Of a stretch of 64,000 bases of DNA, positions 9,035 to 16,786 are shown piece after piece. The DNA comes from CAWHNT01 sp963830775 (GTDB lineage: Bacteria > Pseudomonadota > Alphaproteobacteria > Geminicoccales > Geminicoccaceae). How positions within the stretch are numbered: the first letter of the stretch is position 1; each line of letters begins with the position of its first letter. The DNA is taken from contig CAWHNT010000037.1 in the NCBI GenBank assembly GCA_963830775.1, positions 124,001 through 188,000 of the forward strand, given 5' to 3'. The notes beneath the pieces were generated by a model. That model did no database searches. It was not told the origin of the DNA and worked only from the letters and a program-made list of their open reading frames with translations. The position numbers were made by a program, and so were the translations under genes.

Positions 9035-9961
9035 CTATTCCGTAGGACTGTTCCGCCTGGAGTGGCTTGGATCCAGCGCCGCCAGGATCCGGTCGGCCCG
9101 ATCGTCGACCCGGTCCTCACCGCCTTCGAGGCCGAGGTCGCCGATGGCCTGCTGCCACTCGGCCGTGGCACGCGACATCCGGTCGGAGATGCCGAGCTCG
9201 GCGACCGTCCGTGCCACCTCACGCATCTCGGCCGCGCGCCGTCCGCCATGCACCATCATCCGCTCGAGATTGTAGCTGGCCCGGGCACGCCAATCGGTGC
9301 TCGCGTCGCTGGCCTGCAGCGACGCGAGCACGGCATCCGCCACGCCGGCGCGACGGGCCGCCAGCATGCACTCGGCCGTCAGCGCCTCGATGCCCTTGAT
9401 CATGACCGAGCGAACCATCTTGATCGTGGATGCCTGGCCGACCTGATCGCCCGCCACGCCGGGACGCATGCCGAGACTGGCCAGCGCCCCGCTCGCCGCG
9501 CCGGCATGCGGGCCGGCGAGCAGGACGGGCGTCAGGTGCCTGCGCGGGTGTACCGGGGCCATGATCGCCATGTCGACATAGCGGCCGCCGGCGGCTTCCA
9601 CGCGGGCAGCGGCTTGGCACTTCGTCTGCGGGCTGCAGGAGTTGCCGTCGATGTAGAGGGCGTCCGGGGCCAGACCTGGAGCGGCCGCGGTGGCGGCGTT
9701 CAGGGCCTGGTCGGCCGTGACCAGGCTGAGGATGAGCTGGGCGCCGCGGACCGCTTCCGCGGCGGACGGGCAGCTCACGACGGCCAGGTGCCTGCAGCGC
9801 TCCTCGACCCAGCCGCGCGTGGCCGGCTGATCGGACTTGACGTCGAAGGCGCTCAGGCGCTCGCAGCCCTGCCGGTCCCAGCCCTCGAGGAACGCTCCGG
9901 CCGCCTCGCCGATGCCGAGCAGAGCGATGTGTCGTGGCTTCGGTTCGAAGCTCCCGGGCAT
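9035..9961 (-). CDS. 6-phosphogluconate-dehydrogenase-like NAD(P)-binding protein (DUF1932 type)
   Basis: 308 residues. The N-terminus has a Rossmann fold (HIALLGIGEAAGAFLEGW) and the region typical of beta-hydroxyacid dehydrogenases: YIDGNSCSPQTKCQAAARVEAAGGRYVDMAIMAPVHPRR. The C-terminal helical part resembles DUF1932, including GQASTIKMVRSVMIKGIEAL, whose lysine would be catalytic in this superfamily. The ATG at 9961 is preceded by GAGAGGGG. It is the last gene of the aromatic-acid cluster, so oxidation or reduction of a ring-cleavage intermediate is a reasonable guess. It does not look like a LigC-type (GFO/IDH) dehydrogenase. Confidence 0.75.
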   Translation of the reverse strand: MPGSFEPKPRHIALLGIGEAAGAFLEGWDRQGCERLSAFDVKSDQPATRGWVEERCRHLAVVSCPSAAEAVRGAQLILSLVTADQALNAATAAAPGLAPDALYIDGNSCSPQTKCQAAARVEAAGGRYVDMAIMAPVHPRRHLTPVLLAGPHAGAASGALASLGMRPGVAGDQVGQASTIKMVRSVMIKGIEALTAECMLAARRAGVADAVLASLQASDASTDWRARASYNLERMMVHGGRRAAEMREVARTVAELGISDRMSRATAEWQQAIGDLGLEGGEDRVDDRADRILAALDPSHSRRNSPTE

Positions 9962-9986
9962 CAATGGTCCCCTCTCGCTGGCAGCA

Positions 9987-10300
9987 CTACTCGACCCTGA
10001 TCCCGTTCTCGCGGATGAGCTTACCCCAGCGGGCCATGTCGGCGACGATGATGTCCTTGAACTCCGCAGGCGAGGTGGGCCAGGGCTCGGCACCTTCGTG
10101 GGCCAGCTTCGCCACGAGGTCGGGTGCGCTCAGGGCACGGCGCACCTCCGCGTTGAGCCGTTGCACGACTGCGTCGGGGGTCCCGGCCGGTGCCACGATC
10201 CCATACCACTGCGAGGCCTCGAAGCCTGGCAGGGCCGCATATCGATGCCTCTCCGGTTCGCGACCGATCTCTCCGTCGGTCGCCTCAGGCGTGATTGGGT
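9987..10300 (-). pseudogene. Truncated TctC/Bug-type solute-binding protein (C-terminal remnant)
   Basis: Only the last 85-90 residues of a TctC family binding protein remain: LPGFEASQWYGIVAPAGTP, DAVVQRLNAEVRRAL and the terminal EFKDIIVADMARWGKLIREN. Full proteins have about 320 residues with a signal peptide; nothing upstream of about 10250 matches one, and the decarboxylase-like gene ends at 10305. It is a deletion remnant without a start of its own. A complete TctC gene is 4 kb away in the same cluster, so the organism lost a second copy. Confidence 0.7.
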
Positions 10301-10304
10301 TTGA

Positions 10305-11186
10305 TCAGGCGGACAGGCCGTCCCAGATCTCGTCCGGGCCGAGCTGCTTCGGGATGAGGCCCTGCTCGTGGGCGTAGCGCGAGGCCAGCTCCAGCGCGGG
10401 CCGCAACGCCGCCCGTCCTGCCGGCAGGGGATCGACCTTGTCGTCGCGCGATGGTGCGGCGGCCTTGGCGTCCCGGAACAGCCGCATGAGCTCCACCAGG
10501 AGGTCCGGGCGGCTGTCGGCCAGCTCGCGGCGGACGACGACCATGTGGTTGACCGGCACGAAGCCGTGCCGGCGCAGGAACGCAGCGCCGGCGGCCGCCG
10601 GGTCGGGGAAGACCGTGCGCAGGCCGGGGTCGTCCGGGACGTCGTTGCCGACGATCACGGCGTCGAGCTCGCCCGCCCGCAGCATGGCGAGCAGATCCTT
10701 GCCGGCGGGAGCCCGCTCGGCCCAGGGCGGGTCTCGCGCCTCGGCGACGTGCGCGTCCTCGAAGGTGAGCCAGCGCATCGACTCCGGCCGCACGCCATAG
10801 TCGTCGGCCAGGATCCCGCGCAGCCACATGCCCGTGGTCTGGCTGTAGGAGCGCACCCCGATCCGCCGCCCGGCAAGGTCGGCCGGGCCGCGCACATCGC
10901 CGTCCGTCCTGCAGAGTAGGGCCGCTTCCTGGAAGCGCGCCGCCACGGTCACGGGCAGCAGGACGACGGGCTTGCCGTAGGCCTTCGCCTGCAAGGCGGT
11001 GGCGATGGCCAGCTCGCTCACATCGAAGCGTCCCTCCCGCACCATGGGTGCAAAGGCGCGGTTGACGGGCGAGACCTCGGCGAAGTCCAGGCGGAGCCGG
11101 TCGGAGGTGACCCGGCCATCCCGGAGCGCTGCTGTGTGCGGGTAGGCTCCGAGCGCTGCCCGCAGCACAAGGGGCTCAGCCGGCAT
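10305..11186 (-). CDS. 4,5-dihydroxyphthalate decarboxylase-like protein (Pht5/NMT1-SBP fold)
   Basis: 293 residues without a signal peptide. The family pattern is LRAALGAYPHTAALRDGRV, then RFDVSELAIATAL and GRRIGVRSYSQTTGMWLRGI followed by LADDYGVRP. These segments resemble Pht5-type 4,5-dihydroxyphthalate decarboxylases, which share a fold with periplasmic binding proteins but act in the cytosol to give protocatechuate. The missing signal peptide and the position in a ring-cleavage cluster favour an enzyme over a transporter part. Many relatives are annotated only as binding proteins, so the role is inferred. The start at 11186 lies inside the end of the upstream aldolase gene (11-base overlap). 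Confidence 0.6.
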   Translation of the reverse strand: MPAEPLVLRAALGAYPHTAALRDGRVTSDRLRLDFAEVSPVNRAFAPMVREGRFDVSELAIATALQAKAYGKPVVLLPVTVAARFQEAALLCRTDGDVRGPADLAGRRIGVRSYSQTTGMWLRGILADDYGVRPESMRWLTFEDAHVAEARDPPWAERAPAGKDLLAMLRAGELDAVIVGNDVPDDPGLRTVFPDPAAAGAAFLRRHGFVPVNHMVVVRRELADSRPDLLVELMRLFRDAKAAAPSRDDKVDPLPAGRAALRPALELASRYAHEQGLIPKQLGPDEIWDGLSA

Positions 11187-11880
11187 GGCCGTCCCCGACG
11201 GGACGGTAGCCGAGCCCCCTGGCCGCCAGCTTCTCGCGCATCCCGTAGATGTCGAGGCCCAGCTCGCCGGCCTGCAGTCGCGCCCGGGTACCCTCCTCCT
11301 TCCGCTCGCGCGTCTCCGAGGCACGCAGCACCGTCTCGGCGGCGGTGCGCGGCACCACCACGATACCGTCGTCATCGGCCACGACGAGGTCGCCGGGATG
11401 GACGAGCTGGCCTGCGCACACCAAGGGCACGTTGATCGAGCCCAGGGTCTCCTTGACCGTGCCCTGGGCCGAGATCGCGCGCGACCAGACGGGAAAGCGC
11501 ATCGCGGTGAGGGCCGCCACGTCGCGCACCCCGGCCTCGATCACGAGGCCCTGCACGCCCCGGGCCGCCAGCGAGCAGGCGAGCAGCTCGCCGAAATAGC
11601 CGGCGTCGCAGGGCGAGGTGGGGGCCACCACCAGCACGTCGCCCTCGCGGCACTGCTCGACGGCGACGTGCAGCATCCAGTTGTCGGCAGGCGGGATGGA
11701 GACGGTGACGGCGCTGCCGGCGAGGCGGGCGCCGGGATAGATCGGCCGCATGCAGGAGGCGAGGAGGCCGGTGCGGCCCTGCGCCTCGTGGATGGTGGCC
11801 ACCCCGTAGGGAGCGAAGGCCGCCGCGAGCTCAGGTGCCACCCGGGGCGGATCAGTGAAGACGGTGCCGGCACTCGTCAC
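11176..11880 (-). CDS. ligK: RraA-like 4-carboxy-4-hydroxy-2-oxoadipate aldolase
   Basis: 234 residues of the RraA/HMG-CHA aldolase family. Key segments are GVATIHEAQGRTGLL, EGDVLVVAPTSPCDAGYFGELLA and GLVIEAGVRDVAAL, the last containing the R-D pair that binds the divalent metal and pyruvyl group, followed by HPGDLVVADDDGIVVVP. Class II enzymes of this type cleave 4-carboxy-4-hydroxy-2-oxoadipate to pyruvate and oxaloacetate, the last step of the gallate and protocatechuate 4,5-cleavage routes. The GTG at 11880 overlaps the dioxygenase stop (GTGA). GalB-like and LigI-like genes in the same run make this role much likelier than an RNase E regulator. Confidence 0.8.
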   Translation of the reverse strand: MTSAGTVFTDPPRVAPELAAAFAPYGVATIHEAQGRTGLLASCMRPIYPGARLAGSAVTVSIPPADNWMLHVAVEQCREGDVLVVAPTSPCDAGYFGELLACSLAARGVQGLVIEAGVRDVAALTAMRFPVWSRAISAQGTVKETLGSINVPLVCAGQLVHPGDLVVADDDGIVVVPRTAAETVLRASETRERKEEGTRARLQAGELGLDIYGMREKLAARGLGYRPVGDGHAG

Positions 11881-12893
11881 GACGCGATCCCCTTCTCGGA
11901 CAGGTCGTCCACACCGCCCACCATCTCGTCCCCGTGCTGGGCCGGCAGTGGCGGCGTGCCATGGGTGTGGAAGCTCTCGATCGTCTTCAGGCCCCAGGCC
12001 TGGCCCTTCTTGCGCTCCTCCTCCGTCCACACGATCGGCTTCCAGTCCGGCGCCAGCACGAGGCGGGCACCGGCATTGGCGACCTCGACCCGGTTGCCGC
12101 CGGGCTCGTAGACGTAGAGGAAGAAGGTCTGCTGCACGGCGTGCTTGTGCGGCCCGGTCTCGATGAAGACGCCGTTCTCGAGGAAGACGTCGGCCGCCTG
12201 CAGGATCGCCTCGCGGCTGTCGAGCGCGTAGGTGATGTGGTGGAAGCGGCCCTTCACCCCGTGCGCTTCGCGCGTGTAGGCGAAGTCGTAGCTCTTGTTG
12301 GTGCAGGTCAGCCACATGCCGGCTTCCGTGCCGTCGTTCAGCACGATGCGCTCGGTCGAGCGGAAGCCCAGATAGCGCTCGAAGAACTCGCGGTTGGCCT
12401 GGACGTCGACGGCAAGACAGTTGAAGTGGTCCAGCCGGCGCACGTTCACCCCGCGCGCCGGAAAGCGCTGCGCCTGGTTCTTGAGAGCCGGGCGCAAGTT
12501 CGCGGGCGGCTCGTACCACTCCGTCTCGTAGTAGAGCTCGATCAGGTGGTCGTCCGGGTCACGGAACCGGAAGGCCGGGCCGTGGCCCAGCTCGTTCTCG
12601 TGCCAGCCGACCTCGTAGCCGGAGCCCTTCAGCGCCTGGGCGCGCCGCTGCAGGGCCTGCGGGCTGCGGGCCCGGAAAGCGGCGTGGCCCAGGCCCGACG
12701 TCTTCGAGGCGGTGAGCTGGAGCGAGTAGCGCTCGTAGTCGTCCCAGGCGCGCAGGTAGACGGAATCGCCCTGGCGCCCGCTTTCGGTCATGCCCATCAC
12801 GTCGACAAAGAAGCGGAGCGACTCGTCGGGCTTGGGTGTCAGCAGCTCCAGGTGGCCCAGATGGGCCACGTCCATGATCGGCTCGTCGTGCAT
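11877..12893 (-). CDS. VOC-superfamily extradiol ring-cleavage dioxygenase (catechol 2,3-dioxygenase-like)
   Basis: 338 residues with two VOC modules, as in type I extradiol dioxygenases. The first starts MDVAHLGHLELLTPKPDESL. The second carries the presumed Fe(II) or Mn(II) ligands: H in VRRLDHFNCLAV, H in GRFHHITYA and E in EPGGNRVEVAN. Such enzymes open catecholic rings next to the hydroxyl pair. It would be the ring opener of this cluster, taking the place of the LigAB or GalA (type II) enzymes usual in front of LigI, GalB and LigK. Start at ATG 12893 after a GAGG site. The precise substrate and cleavage position are unknown. Confidence 0.8.
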   Translation of the reverse strand: MHDEPIMDVAHLGHLELLTPKPDESLRFFVDVMGMTESGRQGDSVYLRAWDDYERYSLQLTASKTSGLGHAAFRARSPQALQRRAQALKGSGYEVGWHENELGHGPAFRFRDPDDHLIELYYETEWYEPPANLRPALKNQAQRFPARGVNVRRLDHFNCLAVDVQANREFFERYLGFRSTERIVLNDGTEAGMWLTCTNKSYDFAYTREAHGVKGRFHHITYALDSREAILQAADVFLENGVFIETGPHKHAVQQTFFLYVYEPGGNRVEVANAGARLVLAPDWKPIVWTEEERKKGQAWGLKTIESFHTHGTPPLPAQHGDEMVGGVDDLSEKGIAS

Positions 12894-12907
12894 GGCGGGT
12901 CCTCCGC

Positions 12908-13927
12908 TCAACCGCCGTGACGGAGCTTGTCGAGCTCGGAGTGCAAGCTCTTCACCAAGGCCGTGTCGATCTCGCCGTCGTATTTCTCGACCAGCGGCTT
13001 GGCGATCGCCCGCATCTTGGCGCTCTCCTCGGCGGGAAGCTCGGTGACCTCCATCGTCTTCTTCAGGGCCTCGAGCTCGGTGACGTCCTTCTCGCGGGAC
13101 ACCTGGCGCTGGTAGCTCTGCGCCTCGCGCATGGAATCCTGGAGGATCTTGCGCTCGTCTTCCGAGAGGCGGTCCCAGAACTTCTTGCTGACCAGGACGG
13201 CTTGCGCATTGTAGACGTGCTTGCTGAGGACAAGGTGCTTCTGCACCTCGTCGTACTTCTGCAGGCGGATGAAGGACAAAGGTGCGTCCATCCCGTCCAC
13301 GGCCCCGGTCTCCAGCGCCGAGTAGACCTCGGGGATGGGCAAGGGCGTGGCGTTCGCGCCCAGCGCATTGACGAAGGCGATCGAGACCGGCGTCTGGCTG
13401 ACGCGGATCTTCAGGCCCGCGAAGTCCTCGACCTTCTGCACCGGGTGCCGCCGGTTGGTGAAATGCCGGAAGCCGTACTCGAAGTAGCCGAGGCCGACGA
13501 GCCCTCTCTCGGGCAGCTCCTCCAGGAGCTTCTGGCCGACCGGCCCGTCCAGGACCGCGTCCGCCTCCTTCTCGTTCTCGAACAGGAAGGGTGCGTCCAG
13601 GAGGGTGAAGTCCTTGACGTTGCCGGCGAGCAGGCTGGTGACCAGGATGGTCATCTCGACCGTGCCGCCCTGCAGGGCGGAGACGACCTGGAGGTCGCCG
13701 CCCAGGTTGCCGCCGGGGAAGGGCCGGACCTTCATCTTCCCGCCGCTCTTCTCGGCCACGAGCTCGGCCAGCCGCTTGGCCCCCAGCCCGATCGGGTGGT
13801 CGGCCGTGGGCAGGAAGGCGAGCTTGATCGTGCGGCTCTGGACATCCTGCGCCTGGGCCATGCCCGCCGGCAGGGCCAAAGCCGTAAGAAGCAATCCAGC
13901 CGCCCAGATCTTGAAACGTCTTGTCAT
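12908..13927 (-). CDS. Orphan TRAP solute-binding protein, DctP family
   Basis: 339 residues with a Sec signal peptide (FKIWAAGLLLTALALPAGMAQAQ). The DctP fold is evident in AEKSGGKMKVRPFPGGNLGG, GLKIRVSQTPVSIAFVNALGA and YSALETGAVDGMDAPLSFI. No dctQ or dctM lies next to it. It is placed between the dioxygenase and a TctC gene, so it may feed a distant permease or one of the two TRAP permeases at 2.8-7.5 kb. Its position argues for an aromatic acid ligand. Confidence 0.85.
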   Translation of the reverse strand: MTRRFKIWAAGLLLTALALPAGMAQAQDVQSRTIKLAFLPTADHPIGLGAKRLAELVAEKSGGKMKVRPFPGGNLGGDLQVVSALQGGTVEMTILVTSLLAGNVKDFTLLDAPFLFENEKEADAVLDGPVGQKLLEELPERGLVGLGYFEYGFRHFTNRRHPVQKVEDFAGLKIRVSQTPVSIAFVNALGANATPLPIPEVYSALETGAVDGMDAPLSFIRLQKYDEVQKHLVLSKHVYNAQAVLVSKKFWDRLSEDERKILQDSMREAQSYQRQVSREKDVTELEALKKTMEVTELPAEESAKMRAIAKPLVEKYDGEIDTALVKSLHSELDKLRHGG

Positions 13928-13981
13928 GATTTTCTCCTATCGCCCGCAGTCTTACTGACGACTGCAGGCTGCCTATGAGCT

Positions 13982-14996
13982 TTACTGCCGCTCGATTCCG
14001 GACTTGGCGATCACCTCGCCCCATTTCGCGATATCGGCCTGGAGCCGGGCCTTCAGGGCCTCGGGCGTGCTGGCCCGGGCCTCGACACCCAGGCCCTGCA
14101 TGCGCTGCTTGACCTCGGGCATGGCGAGGACCTTCTGCAGTGCTGCGTTCATCGCCTCGACCACGCCGCCCGGCGTGCCGGCTGGCGCGAAGATGCCGTT
14201 CCAGGAGGTGACCTCGAAGGTCTTGAGCTCGCCCTCCTGCACGGTCGGCACGTCCGGCAGGGCCGGCGAACGGGCCGTGCCGGTGGTGGCGATGGCACGC
14301 GCCCGGCCGTCATCGACGGCGGACTTCACGGCGGCATAGTTGTCGATCATCAGGTCGACATCGCCGCGCAGCATGCCGATCAGGAGATCCGGCGTCTGCC
14401 GGTAGGGCACGATGGTGAAGTCCACGCCCGCGGTCGACTTCAGCAGCTCCGCCGACAGGTTCTGGCTGCTGCCGATATTGATCGTGCCGACATTGAGGCT
14501 GCCGGGCTCCTTGCGCGCAGCCGCGATCACGTCGGCCACCGAGCGCAGCGGCGACTGCGCGTTGGTCACCAGGACGAAGTCGAAGAAGGCGACGCTCGAG
14601 ACCGGGGCGAAGTCGGTCACGGGATCGAACGGCAGCTTCTCGAACAGCGGCACGCTGATGGCCGTGCCGTTGGTGAGCAGCGCCAGCGTGTAGCCGTCGG
14701 CCTCGGCCTTGCGGACGGTGGTGGCGGCGGTGATCCCGCCCGCACCCGGCTGATTGTCGACGATCACCTGCTGGCCCAGATCGAGGCTGAGCTTCTCGGC
14801 GACGATCCGCAGGCTCGTATCGGCGATGCCGCCGGCGCCGAACGGCACCACGACCCGGACCGGCTTCGTCGGATAGGCGGACTGGGCTTGTGCGGCCGCC
14901 GGCATCGAGCCCAGCAGGGAAGTGCTGGCGAGCAGGGCCAGGGCTCCCGAGAAGAGTACGCCGTCGGATGGTGGGGCAGGTCTTGCTCTGGCTCAC
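13982..14996 (-). CDS. tctC: TctC/Bug-family solute-binding protein, one frameshift in the signal peptide
   Basis: About 337 residues after repair. The mature protein starts near QSAYPTKPVRVVVPFGAGG, the classic Bug motif, and continues with GQQVIVDNQPGAGG and GMLRGDVDLMIDNYAAV. The GTG at 14996 overlaps the LigI stop (GTGA). The signal peptide changes frame at 14960-14963; removing one base from the C/G run gives RRVLFSGALALLASTSLLGS. Tripartite tricarboxylate transporters also need TctA and TctB, which are not in the window. It probably captures an aromatic or tricarboxylic acid for this pathway. Confidence 0.8.
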
Positions 14997-15868
14997 GATG
15001 GCGTCCCTGATGCTGGGTTTTCCGCAAAGCCGTAGAGGCGGACGGGGTTGTCGACGAGCAGGCGCTGCTGTGCCTCAGCCGTGGTCGCGACCCGGGGCAG
15101 GAGATCGACGAGGTCGGCCTCGTCGGCCGGGATGGCGAGGTTGGGGTGCGGGAAGTCGGTGCCCCACAGCACCCGGTCCGGTGCGGTCTCGACCAGTGTC
15201 CGGGCGAACGGCAGGGCGGCCTCATAGGGCGGCTTCGAGATGCGCTCCGAGCCCGACACCTTGACCCAGCAGGTCGGCATCCGGGCGAGGTCCAAGAGCG
15301 CTTTGAAGGCTGGCTGCTCGACCCCGAGGGAGGAATCGACCCGGCCCATATGGTCGATGACGAACGGCACCGGCAGCTTCTGCATCATCGGGGTGAGCGG
15401 CACGATGTCGGGCGCGTCGAGGTGCAGCACCACGTGCCAGCCGAGCTCCTTGATCCGGTCCATCGTCCGCTGGAACAGGTCCATGTCCGGCGTGCCGCCG
15501 AGATGGCGGACGAAGTTGAAGCGCACCCCGCGGACGCCGCCCTGGTGCAGCTCGTGCAGCTCACTCTCGCCGTAGCTCTCGTCGACGATGGCCACGCCGC
15601 GATAGCGATCAGGCCGCCACGCGATGGCGTCCAGCATCGCCCGGTTGTCGGCCCCGTGGCAGCTTGCCTGGACGATCACCGCGCGCTCGACGCCGAGATG
15701 GGCGTGGAGTGCCGCCAGCGCTTCCTTGGGCGCATCCTCGGGCGTGTAGCGGCGGCTCGGCGCATAGGGAAAAACGGCGCCCGGCCCGAACACGTGGCAG
15801 TGCGCATCGCAGGCGCCGGCCGGCAGCTTGAAGCTCGGCCTGCGCCGCCCGGCAAGGTCGAGCGTCAT
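14993..15868 (-). CDS. ligI: 2-pyrone-4,6-dicarboxylate hydrolase-like amidohydrolase
   Basis: 291 residues of the amidohydrolase superfamily, LigI type. The strand-1 motif is GACDAHCHVFGPG (HxH), later HVVLHLDAPDI, FVIDHMGRVD and the terminal metal or acid aspartate in VLWGTDFPHPN. LigI opens the lactone 2-pyrone-4,6-dicarboxylate to 4-oxalomesaconate, the substrate of the upstream GalB-like enzyme. The ATG at 15868 overlaps the galB stop (ATGA). LigI lacks the bridging lysine of other amidohydrolases, in keeping with what is visible here. Other TIM-barrel lactonases are possible, but the neighbours fit LigI best. Confidence 0.8.
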   Translation of the reverse strand: MTLDLAGRRRPSFKLPAGACDAHCHVFGPGAVFPYAPSRRYTPEDAPKEALAALHAHLGVERAVIVQASCHGADNRAMLDAIAWRPDRYRGVAIVDESYGESELHELHQGGVRGVRFNFVRHLGGTPDMDLFQRTMDRIKELGWHVVLHLDAPDIVPLTPMMQKLPVPFVIDHMGRVDSSLGVEQPAFKALLDLARMPTCWVKVSGSERISKPPYEAALPFARTLVETAPDRVLWGTDFPHPNLAIPADEADLVDLLPRVATTAEAQQRLLVDNPVRLYGFAENPASGTPS

Positions 15869-16590
15869 GCCAGCTCCTCCAGCACCATCGGGAACAGGCG
15901 CTGATAGGCCTCGCCGTAGGTCATCGCCCGGCCGGTGTTGCGCCCGCCCTGCACGCCGCGCTGCAGCGCCACGCGGGTATAATACTCCCACAAGTGCTTC
16001 TGGGCGGCGAGGACCTGGAAGGCCTGGTACTTCTGCTCCCAGACCTCGTCGATATTCAGGATGACGTTGGGCTTGAAGTCGCACATCTCGGGCTGGTGCG
16101 GCTCGAACAGGAACACCGGCGGCGCGCTGTAGCTGTAGTCGGCACCCGGCTTGTGCCCCATCGCCTGGGCGACGATGCGCGCTTCCTGGGCCAGGCGGGT
16201 CGCCTCGGGATGGTCGACATTGTAGGGGTCGGCCAGCGAGTGGCTGAGGACGAAGGCGGGGTTGAGCTCGCGGTAGATGTCGATCAGGCGATCGAGCATC
16301 CCTTCGGTGACCCGGAGCGGGTAGTCGCCGGCATCGAAGAACTCGATCTCGGCCCCCAGCAGCTCGGCTGCCCGCTGGGCCTCGTCCCGTCGCCCCGCCT
16401 TGACGTCGGCCATGGTGGCGCCGGCCTTCTTCCAAGCGAACTGGCTCTCGCCGCGCTCGCCGAAGGACAGGCAGACGATCTTCATCCGGTAGCCCTTGCG
16501 GGCGTGCAGGGCGATGGCACCGCCGGCGCGCCAGACGAAGTCGCCGGGATGGGCGGTCACCACAAGTCCGGTCTTCTGCGTAGCGCTCAA
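15865..16590 (-). CDS. galB: PIG-L family 4-oxalomesaconate hydratase (GalB-like)
   Basis: 241 residues of the PIG-L/LmbE metal-dependent fold. The N-terminus has VVTAHPGDFVWRAGGAIALH; the usual AHPDD metal motif appears as AHPGD. Further family marks are CLSFGERGESQFAWK, ADPYNVDHPEATRLA (HPEA) and VFLFEPHQPEMCDF. GalB-type PIG-L proteins hydrate 4-oxalomesaconate to 4-carboxy-4-hydroxy-2-oxoadipate instead of removing acetyl groups. The best start is TTG 16590, which has GAGGAGG seven bases ahead; no ATG or GTG is suitably placed. It is the first structural gene of the pathway operon. Confidence 0.8.
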   Translation of the reverse strand: MSATQKTGLVVTAHPGDFVWRAGGAIALHARKGYRMKIVCLSFGERGESQFAWKKAGATMADVKAGRRDEAQRAAELLGAEIEFFDAGDYPLRVTEGMLDRLIDIYRELNPAFVLSHSLADPYNVDHPEATRLAQEARIVAQAMGHKPGADYSYSAPPVFLFEPHQPEMCDFKPNVILNIDEVWEQKYQAFQVLAAQKHLWEYYTRVALQRGVQGGRNTGRAMTYGEAYQRLFPMVLEELA

Positions 16591-16786
16591 GTTGTTGCCT
16601 CCTCGATGTCGAGACGTGGTTTTGGTCTTGTGCCTGGCAGCCGACCTGCAATGGCCAAGTGTAGCCAGGCGGCGAGGACGGGACTGCAAGAACAAGACCT
16701 GCCTACGAGGCCCAAGTCATTGATGCTTGATTGTTGCCGCCGGTGCCGCCCGGGGCGGGTCGGCGCAACCGGCCTCGACCCTGTTC

